A stretch of 64,000 nucleotides of DNA, from the NCBI RefSeq assembly GCF_004402045.1, contig NZ_SOMG01000008.1, positions 1 to 64,000 of the forward strand. The letters are read 5' to 3'. Both the position numbers and the translations under genes were made by a program. The notes beneath the pieces are model-generated. The model saw only the letters and a program-made list of their open reading frames with translations, was not told where the DNA came from and made no database searches. Origin of the DNA: Lelliottia nimipressuralis. Its GTDB lineage: Bacteria; Pseudomonadota; Gammaproteobacteria; Enterobacterales; Enterobacteriaceae. This document shows positions 57,271-64,000 of this stretch, piece by piece. Numbering within the stretch: position 1 is the first letter of the stretch; every line of letters begins with the position of its first letter.

Positions 57271-57285
57271 CGAACGAATCGTTCG
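57271..57285. promoter_or_regulatory. palindromic operator between the XRE regulator and azlC
   Basis: CGAACGAATCGTTCG is a 15-bp palindrome around a central base, 24 bp upstream of the regulator start. A partial copy (CGTTCGA) occurs near 57329. It is the likely binding site of the divergent XRE protein. Confidence 0.7.
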
Positions 57286-57348
57286 TCTTGAAAAATACTT
57301 TTGTTGCGTTCATTATAATGGATACCCGTTCGATATGGCTAAAATTGT

Positions 57349-58008
57349 ATGAAGCATTATCTCTCCTGCCTGAAAGGCGACACCATAAAAGCAATCATCC
57401 TGGTTTGCCTCGCGGTCGGCGTGGTCGGGATGTCCTACGGCTCCCTGGCGATGGCCTACGGTTTTCCGGTCTGGGTACCGTTTGTACTCTCCATCACCGT
57501 GCTCGCGGGTGCGTCCGAATTTATGTTTATCGGCATTGTAGCGAGCGGTGGTAACCCGCTGGCGGCAGCGGCGGCAGGGTTGCTGGTCAACGCGCGCCAT
57601 GTGCCGTTTGGCGTGACGGTGCGAGAACTGGTGGGTAAACGGGGCCTGAGCCTGTTGGGTTGCCACATCATGAACGACGAAAGCGTGGTGTTTGGCCTGT
57701 CGCAAAAAACGCCCGAACAGCGCAAGGCGGCGTACTGGTTATGCGGTTTAGGCGTGGCGATTGTCTGGCCGCTGGGGGCCCTGCTGGGCGCCATGGTCGG
57801 CAAATTGCTACCGGATCCGGAAACCATTGGCCTGGATGCGGTATTTCCGGCCATATTGCTGGCGTTGGTGGTGCCCGCGTTTAAAAACCGTACCACGCTC
57901 ATCCGCGCCTGCAGCGGTGCCCTTGTGTCACTGGCCGCCGTGCCGTTTGCCCCGGTGGGATTACCGGTGCTGCTCTCTTTACTGGGTCTCGCTGCGAGGA
58001 AAAAATAA
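57349..58008 (+). CDS. azlC: AzlC-family branched-chain amino acid export subunit
   Basis: Membrane protein of 219 aa, the large subunit of AzlCD/YgaZH-type exporters. Six or so helices; the family stretch AGASEFMFIGIVASGGNP, then LVNARHVPFGVTVRELV and LGCHIMNDESVVFGL. Its stop overlaps the azlD start (TAATG), showing tight coupling. Leucine, valine or methionine export is known for relatives; the substrate here is inferred only. Confidence 0.88.
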   Translation: MKHYLSCLKGDTIKAIILVCLAVGVVGMSYGSLAMAYGFPVWVPFVLSITVLAGASEFMFIGIVASGGNPLAAAAAGLLVNARHVPFGVTVRELVGKRGLSLLGCHIMNDESVVFGLSQKTPEQRKAAYWLCGLGVAIVWPLGALLGAMVGKLLPDPETIGLDAVFPAILLALVVPAFKNRTTLIRACSGALVSLAAVPFAPVGLPVLLSLLGLAARKK

Positions 58009-58331
58009 TGGGAAATATGACGTTTTTTATTCTCGGCATCGCCATTTTGTCTGCGGGAACGTATCTGATGCGTCTTGGCGGGGCGAAACTCGGCAACAGG
58101 CTGGCATTGTCGGAACGTTCTCAGGCACTGCTTTCAGATGCGGCAACGGTATTGCTGTTTTCCGTGGCGCTGGCGACCACGTTTTATGAAGGGGAACACT
58201 TCGCCGGCATGGCGCGCGTGCTGGGCGTGGCGTTTGCGGTATTTCTGGCCTGGCGAAAAATGCCGTTAATCGTGGTGATCGTGACCGCGGCGGTCATCAC
58301 CGCGCTGCTGCGTCTGGCAGGGGTTCATTGA
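58008..58331 (+). CDS. azlD: AzlD-family export subunit
   Basis: 107-aa membrane protein, the small partner of AzlC. It has four hydrophobic helices, the family YLMRLGGAKLGNRLALSER motif near the N-terminus, and a final helix PLIVVIVTAAVITALLRLAGVH. Starts within the azlC stop codon. Confidence 0.88.
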   Translation: MGNMTFFILGIAILSAGTYLMRLGGAKLGNRLALSERSQALLSDAATVLLFSVALATTFYEGEHFAGMARVLGVAFAVFLAWRKMPLIVVIVTAAVITALLRLAGVH

Positions 58332-58340
58332 TAATAAACT

Positions 58341-58373
58341 TTACCTGCCGAAGAACCTTTCGCCAGGTAAATC
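58341..58373. terminator. hairpin between azlD and the fimbrial operon
   Basis: TTTACCTG...CGAA/TTCG...CAGGTAAA inverted repeat between the convergent ends. No long T-run is present, so termination strength is uncertain. Confidence 0.5.
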
Positions 58374-58401
58374 GGAACATCTTGACCGTAAGACGCCATT
58401 A

Positions 58402-58986
58402 TCAACGGCCCTGGAGAGCCTCATAATTCACGGTCAGCTGCGCTTCCAGGTCCGTCGTGTTACGCGTTTTGAACGCATCATTGTTGGTATAAGTCACAAC
58501 GGAGAGAGTAACGACCAACTGCTGGCCCACCGCCTCCTGGCCGTTAACCGCAGCGAGGGACATACCCGGCAGCAGCGTAACCTCCGCCGCCCCGGCAGTC
58601 AGCTGTTCTGAACCGCGCGGCACAACGGCCAGTTGTACAACGCCACTGTCTACCCGTGCCGCTTTCGCTGTGATTTTCATCGCCCCGTTCTCGCTGAAGC
58701 GATACGCTTTATTCCCACGCGCCGGACCGTCCACCCACAGGCGGATCCTGCGCTTGTCCGGGCAGAACACCGACACCTGTATTTCCCGCTCCACCGAGGC
58801 GTACCCCTAGTAATGCTTGCCGGCAATGTCCGTACTGACCTCGCGCATCGCCTCCCGACGCAGGCGTCCATAGTCGATATTCTTCACCGATGAAACCACC
58901 TGACACCCCTCTTCTGCCATGGCTGAAGATGCATGGCCGATGGCCACGCAGGCCACCAGTAGCGGCAGCAAAAACGTGCGATTCAT
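58402..58986 (-). pseudogene. fimbrial minor subunit/adhesin gene interrupted by an in-frame amber codon
   Basis: From ATG at 58986 (ribosome binding site AGGGAG) the frame encodes a signal peptide (MNRTFLLPLLVACVAIGHASSAMA) and mature residues to AGKHY. It then meets TAG at 58807-58809. The same frame continues without a shift (GYASVEREIQVSVFCP...) to 58402, ending QLTVNYEALQGR, a typical pilin-domain C-terminal strand. The full frame would be about 194 aa. CAG to TAG is the simplest origin. It is the last gene of the operon, 20 bp after the usher. Internal restart at 58794 could not give a secreted protein. Confidence 0.8.
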
Positions 58987-59006
58987 GACGTTCACTCCCT
59001 GTTTGG

Positions 59007-61433
59007 TTAGAGACATTTTCCGTTTATCTCCTCGTAAAATTTGTTTGGATCCGCTTCCGGAAGAGTGTAGGTCAACACACATCGCCCCTCGTCCAGCTTC
59101 GCGTACAGCGTCTGGCTGGCAGAGATATCGTTCAGGAAGATCATACCGTCCTCCGGTGCGGAAGTGAGGTATTCCCCCTTGTCGTTCACGACAGAGACTC
59201 CCTTCTGCAGCGGCGTACCGTCGGCGCGCGTAATATTAAGCAGCACGCGGCGCTGGCTCAGCGTGGTGAACTTCCAGTTCGCGAACGCCCCGTGAGATGC
59301 TTTCAGCGACGCATGGCCGTTCCTCACGTCCAGGTTGCCCGGCAGGCTCTGGGTATCAATTTCAACCGTGCTTGCACTAAACGGTGCCAAAGCGGGAACG
59401 ACCGCGCGACCCCATTTGTCCGTCCAGACATTGCCACGCGGCGTGCCGATCTCAACCCCGGCGACCGGTTTGTCCAGTGCTACCACCGCATAGGTATCCG
59501 TTATCGTATACGGCGAGAAGGTCACCCCCTCACCATGAGCAACAATGCCTCCGCTCAGTGCCGCCGAGTAGTTGCTGTTGCGCTCATTGTCACCCCCTGC
59601 CGCCAGGGCGAGCGTGGTGTAATGTAGATTGCTGCTCAGCGAGCTGTCCCAGTTGGTTACGCTGTCATCGTGATCCTGAGAGACACCCACCGTGTAGGTG
59701 TTTTCATCGTTGAACGAGCCCATCGCGCGAGTACCGTAGGAGGCTTTGCCTTCGTTTTCGCGATACCAGCTGTTGGTGGAGACGCCAGAGCGGCCTAGTG
59801 GAACCGACAGGTTCACGTAGAACAAGTCCTGGTCGCTTTCGCTCTTGTCGCCGCTGCTGATGTCTGATTCCCAGTTAACGCTGACGCTAACGTAGCGGAA
59901 CGACTGCGACCATGAGGAAATGACACGACGACTGTTGTATTCGCTATTCCAGGTCTGGTTGTTGTAGTAACTCAGAGAAAAACGCCCCAGCGTCGAGCTC
60001 GACCAGTTGATACCGACGTTGGTGTCATATTTGGTGGGCGAGAAATCGTCGTCACCGTACAGCTCCTCCATTTCACGGTACTTCGGCGTGCCATAGCTGC
60101 CCCCGAGCGAAACCCCCAGGCCCCACGGCAATGCATAGCCGAGATCTAGCGTGGTTTTATTGCCGTCGGTCTGCGAAAGGTTATCAATCGAGCCGAGGAA
60201 GCCCAGGGAAGCGGACAAATTCTGTGCCGGTACGGCATCGATGTTGGCAGAAAAACCGTAGTAGTGGTTATCTGCCATTACCATGCCAGCGAGAAAATTC
60301 ATGCGGTTGTTGATAGACCAGCCGTCCGACGCGGCGACAATCCACGGCTGTTCGAAGTGAGTCTCCATGTCCTGCGCACGTCCCACGGCCATCGAAAACC
60401 CTGGCGCGCGACCCACATGGTTGCTGCGGAAGGTGCTGGCGGCAACCGTGAAGTGACTTTCGCTACCGTCGATTTCCGTTACCGTGACGTTTAAATCCGT
60501 ATTGAGACTGACGATCGGCACATCGCTTAAGGTGAATGGCCCAGCCGGCACCAGCGTAGATAAAATCAGCTGGCCGCCCTGGCGGATATCAACCCGGGCC
60601 TGGGCATTACGGGCGATACTGCTCACTTCAATACCGCTACCGCCGCCCGGCTGGAGCGCGCGATCCGGCATCAGCTGCACGCCGTAAATGCCCGGTATAC
60701 TGAAGCGGCTGTTGGCAACGTTGATCTGCCCGCCCTGTACCATCACGTCGTAGTCGGTAAAGGTGCGCTGAACATAGGTGTAGAGCGATTCGCTTCTAAA
60801 CGCCATGCCATTGCCATCGCTGATAAACTGCGCGCTGCGCGCAATCCAGTCACCTGCGTTAAAGCCAAACTCAAAGGAGGACTGGAAGCGATCGGATTTA
60901 TCATCCTCAAAATCATAATGGGTGCCAAACATGGAGTAGTTCAGCATAGCCGCGCGTCCGCCGCGCACATCAGCCACCTGGCGGCCGCTTTCCGGGTTAA
61001 TTGCCTCTGGCGGGACAACTACCGAAATTTCTTCAAGATCCGGTGAAGTGCTCACCGTGGCATTTTTCCAGTACTGATGAATTAACGGACAGGCTCCACG
61101 TCTGATTTTTTTATATAGCCCGGCGCCCTCCAGAAATTCACTGTCAACACAAGGGATACCTTCTTCATTAAATTTCACGGGCATAATACCGCGTTTTTTA
61201 CCGTTAATAAGTACGGTAACATTATGATAGCCCGGCATAAATCGCGGTGCAGCAGCATAATATTCAGCAATAGCCGGATCGAGGCCGCTCTCTTTTAACG
61301 CATCGGTATCGAATATCGCTCTTGCCAGCTCCATTGAAGGCGCTGAGACTGGCATTATTTCCGCGCGAATACTTAATGCCACTGCGCTCAGACAAAATGC
61401 CAGCACACCTATTCTACCAGGAGAAGATATCAT
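59007..61433 (-). CDS. fimbrial outer membrane usher
   Basis: FimD/PapC-family usher, about 808 aa, that assembles pilin-chaperone complexes through the outer membrane. Signal peptide ending near SIRA, N-terminal chaperone-binding domain (about 25-150 with FDTDALKESGLDPAIAEYY), 24-strand barrel with middle plug domain (FTLSDVPIVSLNTDLNVTV), and C-terminal domains with TLPEADP and two Cys. ATG at 61433 preceded by GGGGTGG is preferred to a GTG two codons earlier. Starts 17 bp after the chaperone stop. Confidence 0.93.
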   Translation of the reverse strand: MISSPGRIGVLAFCLSAVALSIRAEIMPVSAPSMELARAIFDTDALKESGLDPAIAEYYAAAPRFMPGYHNVTVLINGKKRGIMPVKFNEEGIPCVDSEFLEGAGLYKKIRRGACPLIHQYWKNATVSTSPDLEEISVVVPPEAINPESGRQVADVRGGRAAMLNYSMFGTHYDFEDDKSDRFQSSFEFGFNAGDWIARSAQFISDGNGMAFRSESLYTYVQRTFTDYDVMVQGGQINVANSRFSIPGIYGVQLMPDRALQPGGGSGIEVSSIARNAQARVDIRQGGQLILSTLVPAGPFTLSDVPIVSLNTDLNVTVTEIDGSESHFTVAASTFRSNHVGRAPGFSMAVGRAQDMETHFEQPWIVAASDGWSINNRMNFLAGMVMADNHYYGFSANIDAVPAQNLSASLGFLGSIDNLSQTDGNKTTLDLGYALPWGLGVSLGGSYGTPKYREMEELYGDDDFSPTKYDTNVGINWSSSTLGRFSLSYYNNQTWNSEYNSRRVISSWSQSFRYVSVSVNWESDISSGDKSESDQDLFYVNLSVPLGRSGVSTNSWYRENEGKASYGTRAMGSFNDENTYTVGVSQDHDDSVTNWDSSLSSNLHYTTLALAAGGDNERNSNYSAALSGGIVAHGEGVTFSPYTITDTYAVVALDKPVAGVEIGTPRGNVWTDKWGRAVVPALAPFSASTVEIDTQSLPGNLDVRNGHASLKASHGAFANWKFTTLSQRRVLLNITRADGTPLQKGVSVVNDKGEYLTSAPEDGMIFLNDISASQTLYAKLDEGRCVLTYTLPEADPNKFYEEINGKCL

Positions 61434-61450
61434 GACCACCCCGTCTATTA

Positions 61451-62134
61451 TTATTTTAGTTCTGCAACGTAAGAATCGGCTTTATAGCCAAAACGAGTAG
61501 CGGGATACATTTCAATCTTTTTGTCCAGGTCTGATATGTTATTCTCTGGCTTAGCCGTCAGCGTCTGACCGGGCAGAATATAACTCTTATCTAATTTCAC
61601 CTTTGTTCCGGATGGCAGTAATTTTGCGCTCTGCTCCATGCGGACCACATAAGGCGTATCATTGACTACAGTCAGACTACCGTTTGCGATCTGCCAGCGC
61701 AGATCCTTCCATGGCTCCAGGTTCACCCTGAGACCCACCGGGCGAATAATCACGGGCAGATTTTGGCTGAAGACCATTTTAACTTTATTCTGTTCACGCT
61801 GCGGAATGGTGGCAAAAATGACGCGTTTTAAATGTTCGGTTTTTAATTTTTCTGCGCTCTCTTTTAAAACAAAGCGCACACGCTGGGTTTTGCCCGCGTC
61901 TACACGAACCACCGGCTGGGTGACGATAACGCCGGGTTTTGGATCGTCCGGTAAATCAACAATGCGGGTATACAGCAGCTGGGCGGTATCGTCGGTATTT
62001 TTCACATCCATGCTAGCCCCTTGCTCGTCTTCGTTTATTAACAGCAGTGACGTGTCCGGCACCATTCCGGTAGCAAACGTCTGCAAAGACGTAAAAAGAC
62101 AAGCGCAGAGCAACGCTTTTTTAAAGTGAATCAT
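61451..62134 (-). CDS. periplasmic fimbrial chaperone
   Basis: PapD-like chaperone, 227 aa. The signal peptide ends near LQTFATG. Two Ig-like domains: the first with VVRVDAGKTQRVRFVL and RVIFATIPQ, where the conserved subunit-binding strand lies; the second from about residue 130 with GLRVNLEPW. It caps pilins by donor-strand complementation and delivers them to the usher encoded next. Confidence 0.92.
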   Translation of the reverse strand: MIHFKKALLCACLFTSLQTFATGMVPDTSLLLINEDEQGASMDVKNTDDTAQLLYTRIVDLPDDPKPGVIVTQPVVRVDAGKTQRVRFVLKESAEKLKTEHLKRVIFATIPQREQNKVKMVFSQNLPVIIRPVGLRVNLEPWKDLRWQIANGSLTVVNDTPYVVRMEQSAKLLPSGTKVKLDKSYILPGQTLTAKPENNISDLDKKIEMYPATRFGYKADSYVAELK

Positions 62135-62152
62135 AATATTAGTCCATTAATA

Positions 62153-62200
62153 CTGCCCCCCTTATTCGGGGAGCAGTGAATTATCAGCAAAGTGATAATT
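62153..62200 (-). other. two stem-loops between pilin and chaperone genes
   Basis: CTGC-CCCC/GGGG-GCAG hairpin (62153-62176) and a perfect 8-bp AATTATCA/TGATAATT hairpin (62179-62200) touching the pilin stop codon. They fill most of the 64-bp gap. Such structures often stabilise the abundant pilin message relative to the downstream chaperone and usher part. Confidence 0.65.
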
Positions 62201-62894
62201 AGAGGTAAACCAGCTCAACGTTGGTTAAACCGTCCAGCGTAACTTCATCAGTAATGCTTAAATCGTTAGTTGGGTTAATAGTGGCTTCCACAGCAACCTT
62301 AAAGTTGATTTTGGTTTGTGGTGCAAGCGCTACGCTATTCAGCGTGGTTCCAAAAGAATAAATTTCGCGATTGTCGCTGGCAATTTGCAGATGGTTAATC
62401 CCCCTTACGCCCCAGGAGCTACCGTTATCTAAACTCATTATAGGGTAGAGTGAATCGCCAGCATCGTTAGTGTTTGCACCCTGGGCGCGTGGTATGCCCA
62501 ATGCATAGGCACCAATGTTTTTACCGTTATACGTTCCCAGACCGAAGGAAAATGTTGGTGAACCAGCAAAAGAATTAAAACCGATGTCGTCAGTTGGGGA
62601 AGACGCGTCACGAGCATCGGTAAACTTCACCGCAATGCGCGTGCTTTCTTCACAGGTAATGGTGATCGGAACTTCTTTCATGTCCTTCAGTTGCGTCACG
62701 CTGGTCGCGTTGAGTGCTGCCACTTTCATTGTGCCGAAGTCAGCGATACCGCCACCGCTTGGGAAGGACGGCGTACAGGAAGACGGGAGAATTTTACCGG
62801 TCACTTTAATATCAACGCTTTCAGCGGCTGTGGCAGCGTTAACCGACAGCGCTAATACAGAGAGAAGCATTCCTTTTTTCAGAAGTGTGTTCAT
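62199..62894 (-). CDS. major fimbrial subunit, DUF1120-type pilin
   Basis: 231 aa. The signal peptide ends at NAATAA-E (about 24). Mature protein with a single disulfide pair (Cys40 and Cys78 regions: LPSSCTPSFPSGGG and VPITITCEESTRIAV), as in pilins. The C-terminus EVTLDGLTNVELVYL has the aromatic-ending beta strand recognised by chaperones. Large size and the SCTPSFPSGGGIADFG opening fit the DUF1120/YhcF-like group rather than FimA. First gene of the operon. Confidence 0.85.
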   Translation of the reverse strand: MNTLLKKGMLLSVLALSVNAATAAESVDIKVTGKILPSSCTPSFPSGGGIADFGTMKVAALNATSVTQLKDMKEVPITITCEESTRIAVKFTDARDASSPTDDIGFNSFAGSPTFSFGLGTYNGKNIGAYALGIPRAQGANTNDAGDSLYPIMSLDNGSSWGVRGINHLQIASDNREIYSFGTTLNSVALAPQTKINFKVAVEATINPTNDLSITDEVTLDGLTNVELVYL

Positions 62895-62920
62895 TCTATT
62901 TCCTTATAAAGGTGAAAAAC

Positions 62921-62947
62921 AAAAAAAGCCAAATGCAGGCATTTGGC
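62921..62947 (-). terminator. intrinsic terminator in the leader of the fimbrial operon
   Basis: On the minus strand GCCAAATG/CATTTGGC with a 4-nt loop is followed by seven Ts, 27 bp before the pilin start codon. A promoter for the operon must lie upstream, so transcripts would have to pass this terminator. Confidence 0.8.
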
Positions 62948-63299
62948 AGAGAAGATGTGACATAATAAATATTACCTTTAGCAGAATATCAAACCCAATA
63001 TTCACGTTCAACGGTAAGAGTTTCTTTTAGGATTTGTGCCCGACCCTTTCATTAATAACCAGGGTTATTGATTTAATTTAAAAATAAATGTTCGCAAATA
63101 GAGATGCCAAACCCATTGAAATAACTCAAAAAACATCTTCACCAGACGGGTTAATTAATATTTTTGAGACGTTTATTTAACAGGAGTGACTAAATAGATA
63201 TGATAATAAAGAAGAGAGAGGCTTTTCGACTGAGTGTAACTCAGGTAGTCAGAAACACCTGTCCCTGCTCCAAAGAGCAAGGGACAGTGGCAACACAGC
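62948..63299 (-). other. AT-rich upstream region of the fimbrial operon
   Basis: About 350 bp with no gene and very low GC compared with its neighbours, as is common for H-NS-silenced fimbrial promoters. It contains the palindrome AATAACC-AG-GGTTATT (63054-63069). I looked for paired inverted repeats of a phase-switch (fim-type) and found none. Confidence 0.5.
63270..63295 (-). terminator. hairpin after the BhsA/McbA-like gene
   Basis: CTGTCCCTTGCTC/GAGCAGGGACAG stem with a short loop, 10 bp after the stop codon; only a weak T-tract follows. Confidence 0.65.
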
Positions 63300-63512
63300 T
63301 TATTTAGTCAGTTCAGCAGTCATGTGTACGCGGTTACCTGAGAACGCCTGGGTAATTTTGTAAGATGATGCGCCAGCTTCCTGAGCCTGAGCCGCGATTT
63401 TCGCTTCTGCGCCATCAATGGTAGACGCGGTTGCGGTCACGGTCTGCGCAGCGAAAGAACCGAAAGAAGTAGCCAGAGCGATTACAGCGACAAAAGTTTT
63501 GATGCTTTTCAT
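63300..63512 (-). CDS. BhsA/McbA/YdgH-family small secreted protein (DUF1471)
   Basis: 70 aa with a signal peptide ending at GSFA-A (about 22), then one DUF1471 domain: TVTATASTIDGAEAKIAAQAQEAGASSYKITQAF. Relatives take part in stress resistance, biofilm and envelope permeability. The mature protein is only about 48 residues. It stands alone between the fimbrial operon and fdhD. Exact family member not assigned. Confidence 0.8.
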   Translation of the reverse strand: MKSIKTFVAVIALATSFGSFAAQTVTATASTIDGAEAKIAAQAQEAGASSYKITQAFSGNRVHMTAELTK

Positions 63513-63626
63513 GATTTAAACCCTTTCATTAAGTTGTTTTGGTAAGGCACCGTGCCTTGATGAGATAAATACTAGACCTCATCGTGAACAACTAAAAGCG
63601 GAAGGATTTGCTATTATCATTCAAAA

Positions 63627-64000
63627 TTATTGATTAACTATTAATCGCTGTGGGTGGGTATAAATTGTCGCCCTTCCCGGCTTACAGAAACCCACCAGCG
63701 TCAGATTGCAGCGCTCTGCCACCTCTACCGCCAGCGTGGTTGCCGCCGACACGGCAAACAGGATCTCTACCCCACACATTGCCGATTTTTGCACCATCTC
63801 ATAGCTGGCCCGGCTGGACACTAACGCGGCGCCCTGCTGCCACATCTCGCTTTCCTGCGCCCGGCGACCAAGTAGTTTATCCAGCGCCACGTGGCGGCCA
63901 ACGTCCTCATGTCCCCCGGCGATATCGCCCGACGGCAGCACCCATGCAGCCGCGTGCGTACAGCCGCTCAGCTGGCCGATGGGCTGTACGTCGTTGAGAT
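63627..64000 (-). CDS. fdhD: formate dehydrogenase accessory sulfurtransferase (5' part outside window)
   Basis: C-terminal part, about 124 codons; the start lies beyond position 64000. The [41 protein letters not shown] and [21 protein letters not shown] segments identify FdhD. It moves sulfur from IscS to the molybdenum cofactor of formate dehydrogenases. The catalytic Cys pair would be in the missing part. In E. coli it borders fdoGHI, as may be the case beyond this window. Confidence 0.95.
   Translation of the reverse strand, partial: LNDVQPIGQLSGCTHAAAWVLPSGDIAGGHEDVGRHVALDKLLGRRAQESEMWQQGAALVSSRASYEMVQKSAMCGVEILFAVSAATTLAVEVAERCNLTLVGFCKPGRATIYTHPQRLIVNQ

Noticed and set aside
58807..58809. 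TAG as pyrrolysine or programmed readthrough codon
   Set aside because: No sign of a pyrrolysine system is expected in enterics and no readthrough context is visible; a point mutation is simpler.
62895..63299. Invertible phase-variation switch upstream of the fimbrial operon
   Set aside because: No matching pair of inverted repeats flanking the promoter region and no nearby recombinase gene.

Overview
The window is a stretch of enteric-bacterial chromosome. Almost every gene has a close E. coli-like counterpart in the same order as the E. coli 88-90 minute region, read from an rRNA operon leader through murI-btuB, argECBH, ppc, metJBLF, priA-cytR-ftsN-hslVU, glpFKX, tpiA, pfkA and cpxRA to sodA and fdhD. 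Moderate GC, REP/BIME repeats at many gene ends, and differences from E. coli in gene content suggest Enterobacter or a close relative (Lelliottia, Leclercia). That genus call is inference from gene content, not a measured identity.

Layout. 1-280: leader and tandem promoters of an rRNA operon running off the left edge. 282-8182: murI, btuB with a cobalamin riboswitch, trmA, yijD-fabR, sthA, oxyR and the sRNA OxyS. 8294-12769: the divergent arginine genes argCBH/argE with ARG boxes. 13017-20706: ppc, a shortened yijO, fsaB-gldA and katG; the E. coli genes frw/pflCD/ptsA and yijE/yijF are absent here. 20855-26158: methionine regulon (metF, metBL, metJ) with two MetJ operators. 26207-35410: rpmE, priA, cytR, ftsN, hslVU with a sigma-32-type promoter, menA, rraA, an unexplained small-ORF/RNA locus, and zapB. 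35810-42173: glpFK, glpX, fpr, yiiR, yiiQ and tpiA. 42221-51984: an SLC13-type transporter, cdh, sbp, pfkA, fieF, cpxP with CpxQ, cpxRA, yiiM and sodA.

The right end (52147-63512) is accessory relative to E. coli K-12. It holds an alpha-galactoside operon (LacI-type regulator, GH36 alpha-galactosidase, LacY/RafB-type symporter) with two matching operators; an XRE-cupin regulator divergent from an AzlC/AzlD export pair; a chaperone-usher fimbrial operon whose last gene is cut by an in-frame amber codon; and a small BhsA/McbA-like secreted protein. The window ends inside fdhD.

Most of the window is ordinary core genome. The points that most merit a second look are the 34.7-35.1 kb small-ORF/RNA locus, the fimbrial operon (leader terminator, intergenic hairpins, amber-interrupted terminal gene), the eroded yijO sensor domain, the altered OxyS 3' loop, and the paired raf operators. 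I saw no CRISPR array, prophage, insertion sequence or tRNA gene.
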